In this document: in pieces, positions 20,887 to 33,036 of the stretch | Numbering within the stretch: position 1 is the stretch's first letter | How the letters are laid out: each line of letters opens with the position of its first letter | The notes under the pieces: generated by a model | The model's input: the letters and a program-made list of their open reading frames with translations, nothing else | Database searches by the model: none | Told to the model about the DNA's origin: nothing | Made by a program: the position numbers and the translations under genes | NCBI GenBank assembly: GCA_950295325.1 | Contig: OX485804.1 | Coordinates: 57,774,429-57,834,428, forward strand | Direction: 5' to 3' | Length of the DNA stretch: 60,000 nt | Source of the DNA: Polytrichum commune | Lineage: Eukaryota > Streptophyta > Polytrichopsida > Polytrichales > Polytrichaceae

Positions 20887-21402
20887 TGCAATGGCCACGG
20901 GTAGATCACTTAGTGCATTTTAAAAACGACGTGCGGCATAATATAGAGAGGATTAAAATCATTTGAAATAAAATTATAAAGGAATTCCAAATAATGAAGG
21001 GGCCATTAAATGTTGACAATCCCATTATAAGTAAGTTAGATGGACATAAAACGTGGGCCATTATTTTTTTGTAAAATTAATATAGGGGCTGAAGATAAGG
21101 ATCCTAGAAGGTATGTTTAGTATGGTATGTAAATGGGTTTAGGACTCACGGGGATGGATGATAATTGGGATTTCCGTTTGTCTAAAATTACTTAAAAGAA
21201 ATATAGAGTACAAAAAATTGCAGTGACGTGGACAATATAAGTAATGGAAGGGTGCAAAGAAATGGGTCATTTTTTAAATTTCAGTAATTATAGGGAGGCT
21301 TTAATTCAACCCTTGAAGGTAAATAGCCCCCCCCCCCCAAAAAAACCCCAGCCGCACGTGGTGTACAAAAATGCCTTAGAGTGATCTACCCGTGGCAATG
21401 GC
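20887..21402. mobile_element. Foldback element with ~50-bp terminal inverted repeats
   Basis: The left arm 20887-20937 ('caatggccacgggtagatca', then 'gtgcatttt' and 'acgtgcggc') is mirrored by 21351-21402 ('gccgcacgtgg', then 'gtgatctacccgtggcaatg'). A C-tract and A-tract (21327-21346) lie just inside the right arm. There is no coding capacity. The element directly follows the preceding inverted-repeat unit. Confidence 0.6.
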
Positions 21403-21589
21403 TTGAGCCATAATGAGAGAAGACAAAGATGCCTTGCGTTCCAAAATCCTACATGCTAGGTGGAAAACCTTAGCCGGTTGGATGCCGGGTGATGACCATT
21501 CCATAGTTGTAAACAAAGGTGTGTACAATACCTTGGATGCCAATGTGTGTACCATGTCAGTCGTCGGATGCGAAGCCTCCATGCTCGAA

Positions 21590-23010
21590 TTTTAGCCACT
21601 AATAAATTGGATAACATCTACCAATCCAAAAAACAATGGTAGATGTGTCTGACCAATCTGATTTGGAGAACCATTGTCTCGAGCCCGTAAGATCTTCATA
21701 GGCTCCCCTGTGGTTGAAAGTGTGGCTCGCGACACATATTGAGCACGTGTCACAGCTGCCGAATTCACCACCTCCCCCGAAGCCCCAAACATATAATAAT
21801 CGGGAGTCGACGAACTAGCTTTAGCTCCGGGTGAAACCGGTGATTCCAAGATTTTGGCTAGATGACGCCAAATTCTTGAACCTCTCCTCCAAGGCGCCAA
21901 ACTTTGTCTCCAACGTATTTTCCCGCTCGGAAGAAAAACGTTTTTCTGGATGGAGAACGAAGTAATTTTCCACCGCGTGATTATTCCGTCCATAGTAGGA
22001 ATACTTCAACTACTTCGGTAAATGTTTACCGGCCTCCTTCCTTGAATTGTTAGCATAAATAAATGACTTGCGCTTCGGATGATTTGCGGCATGAGTCTGT
22101 CTTTGTTTTGAAGGACAATTCTTCTTAACATGACACAACTGCCCACAAAACCAATAATATACGGTTTTGTCCCCTTCCACCTCTGTCAATCTTGCAGTCG
22201 CGACCGAAGTCTTCCGGGATTTGTTATAATCTACTAGCAAGGACACCAAGTCAATGAAATTGTCTTAACACAGTGCACGATTACACTGCTCTACAATGGC
22301 GAATGCCTTTACAAGTGTTGTCCGTTCACCAAATTCATGATGATCCTCAACAACACTAAATCAATGAGGCGTTTGTCAATTTTTGACAAAAAAACCTTCA
22401 CCAACTAGCTCTCCGTAAAAACACCTCCAAATTCTTTGGCAAATATCATCAACCTCCTATACATGGTACAAGGTGTCATCCTTCTCCCACCTAAAGTATT
22501 GAATTCACTGCATTTGATCTTGACGGAAATCTTTACATTCCTCCTCTAAATGAAGCTGGAGTTTTTGCAAAGGATCAAAATCTGGCAAAACCCCTAAAAA
22601 AACTAATGTCGTCTGGATAGTCTGGGCATAATGAGATAGTAGGAAGATCGGACTCAACGTACTCACGGATGCGGAAGTAAGAACCTTCTCCTTAGGTTCA
22701 CCAAGGAGGGCCCCCTCCACATCCACTATAAAGATGTCATCCGCTTGCTCCGTCTTCATCACATGAGCGGCCAATAAACTGGAAATTGCGCCCTCTTTCA
22801 ATGTGGAAACCAACTCCATTCGAATCTCCTAGTACTTCTTCACCTGACGTAGTTTCATCCAATGAGCATCACGCCATTGCTCATAAGTTTAGAACGTTTT
22901 GTGCTTCAAATCTTAGGGTAGAAATTTGAAAGCATACTAGTCATTAAAACTGGTCTTACGTTGACGTTTCTCCCGCATCCACATCCTAAATCTAATTTTG
23001 TAATTTTGTA
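21590..23010 (-). pseudogene. Retrotransposon gag-like polyprotein remnant, minus strand
   Basis: Successive broken minus-strand frames (22819-22505, 22249-22010, 22009-21821, 21993-21592) read as a gag-like protein. The segment WFCGQLCHVKKNCPSK is a CCHC zinc knuckle that has lost its first Cys and gained another. A second segment, SYYGRNNHAVENYFVLHPEK, looks like a CCHC knuckle whose Cys positions are replaced by Ser/Tyr. Both knuckles are therefore defective. No reverse transcriptase or LTR is identified. A plus-strand frame at 21413-21595 is a shadow. Confidence 0.55.
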
Positions 23011-24170
23011 AGGAAATGGTTTTTTCTTGACTTGAAAATTGGTCCTAGATTCCTCCTTGCGTCTCCTCCTCCATATCGTCAAAGGTTTCTATCTAAAGAA
23101 TATAAGACTGAGTGACAGTCCCCCACACCGAAATAAGCTGAAAAACCTCTTTGGGTGCTACCACTGGTTCAATGTTTGAAATGATGAAGGATTGACCTTC
23201 TAATGCTCTTGAAAATGAAAAACGATAATGTTGGCTCCGAGTTTTAACTATAAACTCACAATGGATTCAGTCACTGAAGCCAACAACCCAAACTAATATG
23301 TTGTGAAAATAAAAGATTAAAATATGGAAGACAACCTACACCTTTAACTATCACCAACCTTATGGTCTGCTGATCATCAATCCAAACTCATCATAAGGGA
23401 ATATAAGTACCGTCCACTTGGTGTATACACAAAGGTCTCGTCGGTCATTACTCCGACCTCACCCCCCACGATATTTTATCACAAACTAGAACAACACAAA
23501 AGAAGACAATGTTGGCAACGTCCAACAACATAATTTGCTACGGGGGAAGGTACCACAACAAAATACGAAAAAAATGCAATTACAACACTGGATTATCTTC
23601 CTCAATCAACAATTAAGAAAAAAATCAAATTAACCGCGCATAACCGACATTCGTTTGCGGTTAGTAGTCAAGCGTAAGATACCCCTATTACTGTGAAAAA
23701 TAATTGGTACATAAGTACATCTCTGATTTTCCTATTACAACATAAAAACACCCTCTCATAACAATCCCTGGAATCTATGTCGCTAAACACAATTCTACCT
23801 CAACAATTATGTTGTTAGGTCAAATGGTGTTTCCATGTGCTAAATAACTCTTAACGGCAATCCCTCATCAATCCTATACATATATACCTAAATGAATCCC
23901 AGTACCCATAGAACTTACCCCCCAATAACTTAAGTATGTGGTGGCTTAAATTTCATCATCTTATTGTATTTATTAACCAAAAGAATGATATTTCTAATCA
24001 ATAGTATATTGAAATGTCCCGTCCAAGATATTTTATTGAAGAATTGATTTATTTGTTGTTTTTATCACAAATGGAAATTCTTGATGAACAAAAACAAACA
24101 AACAAAATTAATAGGAAAAAAAATAAAAAATAAAAAATAAATGCACCCCCCAGCTACAGCTCCCTGCTAC
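23010..24170. other. Intergenic, no gene; possibly the decayed flank of the gag element
   Basis: There is no open frame of note. The text remains degenerate and AT-rich, with A-rich runs at about 24085-24145. Confidence 0.4.
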
Positions 24171-24172
24171 AT

Positions 24173-24310
24173 TAGGGGGTGGGGGGGAGTTAATTGGGGC
24201 TAGGGGGGCTAGATGGGGGGGCTAGGGGCTGGGTAGGAGGGGTAGACTAGGGGAGAAGGGGGGTAGGAAGGAGGAGGAAATTAAAACGGAGGGCGGCAGG
24301 GGGGTGGGCT
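24173..24310 (+). other. G-rich block with strong G-quadruplex potential
   Basis: At least ten runs of four or more G are separated by short loops ('gttaattg', 'cta', 'ctagat', 'ctgg', 'tagactag'). This easily satisfies the G-quadruplex pattern on the plus strand. The block follows an A-rich tract, so composition switches abruptly. Confidence 0.7.
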
Positions 24311-24569
24311 CGGCCTGGTTGTGGGCAGCCGGCTTGCCACTGTGTACCACCGAGCCGTTGCCGAATTCACAGACCATCAGTCAGGAGCTGGCCTCTCGGA
24401 GTCGACTCCTCTACCTCCCCTCTTATTTTTTATATTTTTTAGAAATGAATTTATACTTGAAATTGGAATCAAGAATACTCTTTTAAAGCTCAATGGCGTG
24501 AATTCAAGCTTGCAAATGACCAAATGACAAGAAATTCCGTGGATAATTCAATAATTTATCACCACAATT

Positions 24570-25076
24570 CACATTGATGCGGCATTCACAAGCAAGCATT
24601 CTTCATCTTGTTGCTCCGCAAATTCGCGGTGTTCTTTCCTCCAACACTCTGCAACTTTGTCACTCATTATTCTCACGCCCTCCTTTGCGTGTCATATCTC
24701 AAGAATGAAGAAGAAAAGAAGAAAAATGAAGGATTATTATCAAGTGAGAAGGAAGAGAGTCAAACCCTTATAAGAGTTCTAATTCTCTCTGCAAATGCAC
24801 AAAATGAGTCAAGTTATCTCTCACTCCACCATGGGATAATCCAAGAGTGTAAGTAGGAGGAGAAGAACTCAAGATCTATTGCAAAAACATGCAATCTTCA
24901 CCTCACACAAGCTCTCTCCACACACTCACTCACAAGGCTTGACTTGACAAGAATGCCAAGCCAAGGAGGAGGCTTCTTACTTAGGAGCATCTCTTCAACT
25001 TCTAAGATTCATCCATCCAAATCTAAATGAATGAAATCCCACGGATAAGGTGCGGCCTTCGACATCGCATACTGTG
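24570..25076. repeat. Composite repeat R, copy 1 (internally inverted relative to copy 2)
   Basis: Bases 24735-24862 match 33109-33236 in inverted orientation ('caagtgagaaggaagagag', 'caagttatctctcactccac'). Bases 24944-25076 match 33229-33364 in direct orientation ('caagaatgccaagcc', 'aggaggaggct', 'ttcatccatccaaatctaaa'). The short frame here is a translated repeat. Confidence 0.7.
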
Positions 25077-25430
25077 ATAATAAAGTGAAGATGATCGAGA
25101 AGTGAGTTGTGATTCAAGTAGAGTTGTTCTTGCTGTGGCATTTTGTGAATCTGCATATGCAATGGTATTTGAGGTGGTTTACAGGGAAAATTCTCTTTGA
25201 TGTAAATTTGGTGGGGGATTTGTGTGTGAGTGAATGAGATGTACATGAGTTTGTTGAGGATTTTTGTGGATTTGATGGTGTTCGAAGTGTTGGTGCATAG
25301 AGACATCGAAGAACGCTAAGGTGTTTTGATATTGTACAACAATCTAATTTGTGGGCATGTACAGCTACAAGGTAGTGGGTGTTCGGCGTTGTATATTCTC
25401 ACTTTGATGCTTGGTTGGGGTGGTGTTAGA
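25077..25430 (-). repeat. Fragment homologous to the 5' LINE region at 20050-20340
   Basis: Shared blocks in the same order are 'gtagagttgttct', 'gcaatggt', a 'gtgtatgagtgaatg'-like block, 'cgaagtgcgttaa'-like and 'gggcatgt.cagctacaa'. It has the same G/T bias on the plus strand. It directly follows composite repeat R copy 1. Confidence 0.55.
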
Positions 25431-28400
25431 CAACAATGATGTAGCGGTGGGGGTGATGTGAGCATCTGGGGAGAGGCTGTAGAATAACAGTACTTGTAGG
25501 AATGTTACGAGCATTGTTTTCATGCCAATATTGCACCTTGAGATGGAAATTGGGGCTCCTAAGTTGTAGATCTCCTTCAGTTGTTGTAAGTGTGAGAAAC
25601 ATATCTCTGGCTATTGCAATGTGTGGATTTGCTATAGTAATGAAGTTGTTGTTGGTGGAACATCCATGGGGTTTGGTGTTTGTAATCGCATGTTGTAGTT
25701 AGTTTTTTGGTTACAAACAAAACCCAGGGAAACAATCAAGGAAGACTCAAAAGGTGATTTGTACAACATCTAGGTGTCTTAGATAAGATTTATTAGGGAA
25801 AACCCAAGGTTATATCACTTCACTTTGGATTATGACTGACAATTGGTTTACGGGGAAGGGATAAAAAATCTAAAAACCACTGCACGTCAGTACATGCAAA
25901 TGTGACAGTCTCTCGTCTCACTCTAATTTCCCAGGCAATAGTTTGGCAATGAGTTCATTTTAATTAGACCAAGTGCGGTGCAAAATCATAGGCACAACCA
26001 TAGTCAATGGTCTTGCAATAGTATCCCATTTTGTCTCTTTACCGAAGTCAAGGGCCCTTCGGTGTAGTCCATTATCTTTCATTGATTAACTCCATTTTAA
26101 TGTAACTGGAAAAGTCAGTGCGGTAATCCTTTCAGGATAAACAGTCTTCTTTCATTAAATCCAAGTTTAATTATGCAGTCCGACAATTGTCTTTTACCTG
26201 GTAACAACCACGACAATCTCAGTCTCTTTCCTCAAGGCCATAAGTCCACAACCACATATGCGCGTTAACATATTCTCACAACACTCATGAACTTATTCCC
26301 TTTATTTATGATTCCAATTCCATCTCTTCAGATTCCAAAACATTCAATTTACAGATCCATTTCATTACTGCAATGAAGGTTAAGCGATTCAATTATTAAA
26401 GTTGTTGAAATTCCAAATTAACCTTAATTCCTTTAAGGTGGCAATTCACAATCAAAGATTACCGGTATGACAACCGGCACGTCCTTTTGTCTTCTCCGCC
26501 ATCGGTTAACCTTCCGCAGTCAATGGTCTTGATCCGGTGACGCTTCATCATCCATCAAAGGTTAGGAACAGTTTCTCCATTTACACTATGGAGACAATAG
26601 TCTTATACTTTGTTCACTTTAATTGTACCCGGGATTCCAGTGCTACAACTCGCGAATTCTTTCACATATTACAACGACAATACTCTCTTTACTCAATTTG
26701 ATTTAAGAGAATGAATTCACATTTACGACAATTGATTTGTTGTTCAATTAGTTTTAGAGGCAATTTAGAAATAGATAAACGGGTTCATAAAAAGACAATA
26801 GCCTCTATATTATGTCATACACACAAATATGTGGATGATACGTTAAAAGATTCAGTCTTGTCATTCAACTTGGATTACAAGATTGCACGACTCCCAACAA
26901 CCTCTCATTCGGGGAATTATATTCTTAAAACATCCACATGAAAATTATCTATTCAAGGAGGTGGACTACGCTCACTGAGACAGGAATTACACAATCTCAA
27001 AATATATATAAAGTTCATCGTCAATAAAGTACTGAAATAAATCAGACCATAGCCATCCTTAAGCAACATCTCTCTCAGAGAATCATTTCTGCAACTCAAT
27101 TGAACTAATTGATTTCCCTCAAATTCAATCAGAGCAGATAAACTCGTGAACAAGATGACAGTTATGTCAATTTGAATTTAATGAATCATGCACAGTCTCT
27201 CAGCGTTCACAAGACGATAGACTAACAGTTCACACTTCCTGATTTGATTCGAGGTAATTATTATCATGTTTAAGATGATTTAATATTACGAGCCCCTACA
27301 CAGTCAATGGCCTTACATTTTCTCGAATGAATTCGTCGATTAAACTCATTAATATCACTCTGAGAATCTCTGTATTAGATTCAGTATTGATCACAGAACT
27401 AAGGCGCGACTATAAGCACTCCACGTACCTACATTCTCTCTCAGACAATACAGAGTCAGATTTGCAATTACAAGATTTAATTAAACTGAGACCATAGCCT
27501 CGAATGAAGTACAAAATTCCAATTTGGTACACTAATTCCTTCAGCAAACAACATTCACAGAACAAGACAATCTGAATTCTCACCTCAGTAGCACCGTTCT
27601 CCTCCAGTCCAGACAAATATTAATTATGCTCAAACTTTGTTATGACAATAACTCATAATCACCAGACAATAGATTGAGAACAGAACTGCCAATAATCATA
27701 ATATTCATTTTCAAATATATTTGCCTCACGCAAATCCAAAGACATACACAAAATTCACAAAAGTTCCAAGCTAACTCCAGTACATACCCCCTAGAGTTGC
27801 ATAAGTTTATCACACAAAATAGACAAGGCAATTGACCAAGCAAAAGATCTAACTTTGTAACATTACAGTCAATTCTCACACAAATCCTCTCTCGGCTCTC
27901 ACAGCCTTGCTCATCTCTCGGAGAGTTAATAATAAGTCTTCAATTCCTTGATATCCCGCGAGAGCCAGCCGGTTCCTCGTAACCACCTCGGCCCTAACAG
28001 ACCATTGCCCAGACCATTGCCCTTACTAGCAACTGTTTCCAATCTCACAAGACAATTGCCCGTTCTCACTATTCCATTTAAATAATATCTAAGTAAATAA
28101 AGACTCACTTCCCATTTGTTTAAGGATGGAAGCCAAAAAATCAAAAATTAATACTACACATGTCTACAAGCTTGGTAATGCGATCTGGTGTTTGCGGTCG
28201 TGTATTGCTCCGTGTTGTTGTCTTTGGTTGTATGCCGCTCTTGAGCTTGTGACCGTCATTGTTGTGTCCTCTTGTTGCTTCGGCTCCTTTACAGTGAGGC
28301 AGGGTTGAGCTCCAACCATGGTCTTAGAGAATTTGTCAGGTTTACATTTAATGTTGGTGACACTACACGGCCGGTTTCCAATTAGTATTGAGCAAGAAAA

Positions 28401-28630
28401 AATAAAATCGGTGACACCACATACAATATTTAGTGTAGTGTAAAGGGAGCTTGAGAGTTAAAGTGTAATCAGTCAACCAGTGGTTTTTTTCTTGAAAATA
28501 TAGTACATGCTTTGTCCAAATCCCCTAGCTAGCATTTAAGTAGTTATGGTGCATAGGACTCTTGATTACGCATGTCTCTCTTTATGTACAGATGGAAGCC
28601 TACAGTGGTTAAGTTACATGATGCCAAATG
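25431..28630. other. AT-rich intergenic stretch, no gene
   Basis: The phrase 'agtcaatggtcttg' or variants recurs at about 26001, 26519 and 27301, suggesting an old degenerate repeat. Short frames such as 26711-26941 and 28126-28308 lack recognisable features. Confidence 0.4.
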
Positions 28631-28633
28631 CAA

Positions 28634-29571
28634 GGGCCGGTTTACACTATGGACCATGAAGTTAGACCATGGAAGAGGGCCTTTTTCAATGGTCCAACTT
28701 CATGGTCCAACTTCTTAAAAAATTAGTTTTGAAAGCCTTGGGTCCCTCACTAGGTGTAAATCGAATGTGGACCAAGAAGAATGACCATGCACCAAAAAGT
28801 GAATGTGCTATTTTATATATATTTTTAAATGTCCAAAAAGGGCATTTTTGAAAGAAAAAATCAAGTTTGCTCATTCTCTTCTTTTTCTTGGGCTTTACTT
28901 GTCTTCACTTCTTGTTAAATGTGTTGAAGATGTGCCTTGCAAATCTTCTCACAACAATTTTTACCAAAAAAAAAATGAGCGATTTAATTTGGACATGTTC
29001 AATGTAATTTGCATGTGACATGTACCTTGTGTTGTACATTAAGCATTATTTGCAACCCGCTTCACCATGTGTACTCAAATTCTTGAGTTCTAGATGTCCC
29101 ACATTGTTTGATGAAACATGTGGGAGCAAGGTTAAGGGGTAGGGCATGGAGGAAATGGTATATCTCATGGGTTATGATATGATCTAGGCATGTAGAGGGC
29201 AGACTTGCTTCTCGAGATTCATTACATCAATGTAGATGCTGAAAAGTATGCCTTGTGAGCCTTACCTAGTGGGAAGAGTTGTATATAAAGCCCCCCCCCA
29301 AAAAATTATTATAACGGCATTTCTCTACCATCGGACCTTGCCTTTTCCTACCATACCATTTCTTTTGCCTCTCTCACCGCAAAACCCGTTGGACCATATC
29401 AGTGTATTAATTAGGCCTTCAAATATGTCATTTGGGGACCTCGACCTCCATGGTCACTCTGCCATTTTTTCCTTGGTGTAAACTGAAGTGGTCCCGAGAC
29501 GAGTTCAACAGTCAATCAACGCTCTTACAACACTCTAGGGCGACTTCTTGGTCCATAGTGTAAACCGGCCC
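28634..29571. mobile_element. TIR element (~940 bp), non-autonomous
   Basis: The left end GGGCCGGTTTACACTATGGA is matched by the inverse at the right end, TCCATAGTGTAAACCGGCCC. The similarity continues into 'accatgaagt' against 'acttcttggt'. An internal inverted pair ('gaccatggaagagggcc', 'tggtccaacttcatggtcc') lies at the left. I see no transposase and no convincing target-site duplication, so the superfamily is undetermined. Confidence 0.7.
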
Positions 29572-31250
29572 TAAGTTAAGTAAGCTTAGAGAGTAAAGGA
29601 ATGAGGGAAACTTGTAAATAGTCCTCAAGCACAACTTCCTCCAACTTTGTGCCTGCACACTCTGAACTCCGTAGTATCACACATGTGGCAACCAAGGTGC
29701 ATGTGATATTACGGAGGTTTGTAGTGTTAACATGGATGCGTGATACTAGTGGATTAGTGTAGCATGCGACACTATGGAATAACACAAAGTGCAACATATT
29801 AAATGATGTGGTGTGGTCCACTCCAGTTGCCCTTCCCATGTGATGTGGCATATGCATGCACCAACAACATTCAACAAGTGACACAAGAAGAAGAAGAAGA
29901 AGAAGAAGACACTCCACATATTGACACATGGCGCAATGCAAGGGTGTGGGTTGGCTTCTTTGGTGGTTTGCATTAATGACAAAATTTGTGATATAAGGGA
30001 GAGAAAGGTGACAATAAGGAGTGAGATTTTAACTACGAACATATGATCCCTAGGGTTTCGGGATATTAGAGAGTGTATGACATTATGGAGGTTGATATTA
30101 CAGAGTTCAGGGTGTACTTGAAGTTAACTTCTTCTTCCTCAGCTACCTCTGCCTTTCGACGCAGTGCAGATTCTTTTCCCATTATGTAACTGACCATGTA
30201 AATGGTGTGGACTGTTAGTACCATGCACTCAAGTGTACTTTGGGTCCGAAGGGGAGGGTGAAAACCAATGCTGGACTGGCGCAGAGAGAAAGAGAGAGAG
30301 AGAGAGAGAAAGAATTACATAATGAGCATTCCTCACACTCGTCCAACATCAAAAAATCAAAAATCAAAAAAGAAAAGAAAAAAGAAACCCCGAAGTAGTT
30401 TGCTATACAGGAACGGAGGTTACTTATTCTTTGAAGTTGATTTGACACCGGAATCATCTTCATTGCCCCCAAATTAATCTATGTGAGGTCATTTTAACTT
30501 ATAGGGGTTGAGTTTTTAGGTTAGATGGATGAGAGGTACGTTCATATACAATGTTTTTTTTGGTCCTTGGATTGATGTACTTATAGGTTCTCAACGGGGT
30601 ATGGAGTAGGGTATGTCTCAATGGGGAGGTGAAAACACTATGAATTGTTTTGTAGCTTACAAGATTTTCTTAGGCACTGCCCTAGAGTAATGCTCTTGGT
30701 TTTCTTTTTTCCCTTGCCCATAAGTTTGTCCTTGAATGAATGCATATAGATGAATGTGGAACTTAGACAATTGATGTGTATGAAACTAGACAACTTTAGA
30801 TAGCTAGAAATTCATGTAAGAACTAGATCGAGCTAGCTAGCTAGGACCTAAGTGAGCTCCTCCCTTTAAGAGAAAGCATGGGGAGCTATACACGAGTAGA
30901 TTACCATATCACTTATAAACTACCAAATTACGTCTCGTGTTTTGAGTAACCTCAACATATGGCAACACAACAACTTTTAACCTAATTATCAATCCATTCA
31001 ATTAGCAAAGCTAACGTACATAGCACCTTGCTTTTAAATAGTTTGACTCTTAACAAAAAATCCAAAATTAGTATAGTGGAAATGAATTGGCTCTCGACCT
31101 ATAGTAACTTATTCTCACTTGAGCCTCTTCATCCACAACCGATGAGTTTACTTGGATACCAATGAAGCTCCAAGGTCGGGGTTGGTGAGAGTTTGGTGGT
31201 GTCTATGCGAACTTATCCATTGGGAAGATGAAAGTTTGCCAAGTTGTTTT
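29572..31250. other. Intergenic, no gene; (GAA)n at about 29885-29909 and (GA)n at about 30284-30311
   Basis: Frames here are translated microsatellites or chance. No coding signal is visible. Confidence 0.5.
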
Positions 31251-31253
31251 GTA

Positions 31254-31663
31254 CTCCCTCCGTTTTAGAATAAAAGTTATGTTTAAAAAAATTTGTGGGC
31301 TCAAGGTCATTTTTTGCATTTTTAGCACAAATTTGTGTGCGTTGCATCGCTCTCACTAAGAGCTTTCTGGCGAGCTAGGGGTGTCCATAGTAACACCCGT
31401 TCATCGCCATTGACGATTGACACCGATTGATCTCACACATAAAATTGCGTTGATGTGCGTCGACGCCATTGATCCAAATATCAATTGTTAAACAAGTGTA
31501 AACTGTTATTTGACTTGGTAGTTCATCGACAACAACATTTACATTGTTTCTGGCAACATTCTAGTTCGTTTGGCGAAGTTTGAGAGACATTTCACCAAAT
31601 GTAACTTTTATTTCGTAACGCAATTTATGTCCAAATGTAACTTTTATTTTGAAACGGAGGGAG
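31254..31663. mobile_element. Stowaway-like MITE (Tc1/mariner type)
   Basis: The ends CTCCCTCCGTTTTAGAATAA and the inverse of the right end ('ttttgaaacggagggag') are the widespread plant Stowaway terminal repeat. They extend about 25 bp, including 'aaaagtta'. TA flanks both sides (31252-31253 and 31664-31665), the expected target duplication. The element is 410 bp and has no coding capacity. Confidence 0.85.
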
Positions 31664-32265
31664 TAGCTTGCATATTTAAGTTTTATAGATTTCTAGACCT
31701 CAAAATGGTTTGATAGAGATAAATTGGCCTTGAGTTATAAGGGGCTTGTCTTCATTGTAGCCCCTACATCCACAATAGACGACTTTGCATAGACACCACA
31801 AAGCTCTTGCTTTGGTTGAATCTAATAGTACACTCGACCCCACGTGTTGCATGTATTAGGCCAACGTTATACATGGCTTGGGGCCAGCCCAAGCACTCAC
31901 TCGATTCATGTGCATTAAAGCCCTCAATCCAATCCAACTTTATCAACTTTTTTTGGGCCCAACTTTATCATATGTGAATCGACGAGGCTCAATTTCACGT
32001 CCCGATATTCTTGAGGGAGAGGTGTAGTGAAAAGAATTAACCCAACATAATTGAAAAGTCTAAGGATAACTAAAAGTCATAACCCTCTTACCACTCGCTT
32101 TTTAAGAGGGCCATAGATCTCCACCACTTTGAGGGTCTCGATCTAATTTGGAAGTGAGTGGGTTATGTCTCATAACCGACTTGGCACTCCACAACTCGAC
32201 CGGTTATATATATATATATATATCTAGTCCACAATTACTTCCTAAGTTTCGATGGGCATGTATTA

Positions 32266-32393
32266 GGTAATCGTTTTATTGGAACCGGTTATCGGTGCAG
32301 AACCGGTTCTGTCAAGATGGCGAGCCCGCGAGGGCGAACCAACTGGACAGAACCTGTTCTGCACTGATGACTGGTTCCAATAAAACGATTACC
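32266..32393. ncRNA. Candidate hairpin: 48-nt arms, 32-nt loop
   Basis: The arms are 32266-32313 and 32346-32393. In plus-strand RNA, 44 of 48 positions pair Watson-Crick, three are G-U wobbles and one is a C-U mismatch. The substitutions are thus mostly structure-preserving on this strand. It could be a small-RNA precursor or a foldback MITE. No known microRNA sequence was recognised. Confidence 0.45.
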
Positions 32394-32396
32394 GGA

Positions 32397-32586
32397 CGTA
32401 ACCGGTTGGCCGCTTTGTTGAGCCGCGCAGGTGACTTAAACAGTGGGCCACCTATCGTCTTCTTCAACATATCCGATTTAGATGATCATAACCGGCTGGG
32501 ATGTCGAGGTTATCGTCTGCAAACCTGTGTGCTCAGAGCCAATCGTGTAGTGCCACCTCGGCGAAACAAAGCGGCCAACCGGTTAC
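32397..32586. repeat. Second inverted repeat, adjacent to the hairpin
   Basis: The left arm 'cgtaaccggttggccgcttt' at 32397 is mirrored at the right end by 'aaagcggccaaccggttacg' ending at 32586. Arms extend to about 38 bases with a few differences and a spacer of ~110 bases. It starts four bases after the preceding hairpin, so the two may be parts of one foldback element. Confidence 0.6.
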
Positions 32587-32751
32587 GACTTTTGGATTTG
32601 ACATTGCCAACAACAACAACAAAGAAAAAGAAAAAAGGATGTTGTTTGACCTGATGAATTACGAGTCAGATAAGATACACAGCGGCTGTTGGATCTCGTG
32701 GCCCAACAGTTATAAGGTGCAATAAAAGCAGATGTGGGAGCTTGATAGATA

Positions 32752-32772
32752 TACCCTAAACCCTAAACCCTT
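32752..32772. repeat. Short interstitial telomere-type repeat
   Basis: About two and a half CCCTAAA units occur in tandem, the Arabidopsis-type telomere sequence. It may equally be a chance telo-box cluster. Confidence 0.5.
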
Positions 32773-33036
32773 AATTTCCCCATAAGTTAGCTGGACAAGC
32801 ACGTATTGAAGGATAATCAGAAGCTGCCCACATGGGCAGCAACACTTCATGTTGGTGCAAACTTATAAACACATTGAATGGGCAATGAATGTGCTTGTGT
32901 GCAAGTCAGTACTCAAACGAGAATTGACCGGTGACCTTAACCTCTAAGCATCTAAAGCGTCCAAATCGGGTCCCGCCATTCACAAAATAGCATTTTTTGG
33001 CTATACGCTTTCTGTCGTGTAAATAGCGATCGTGTG

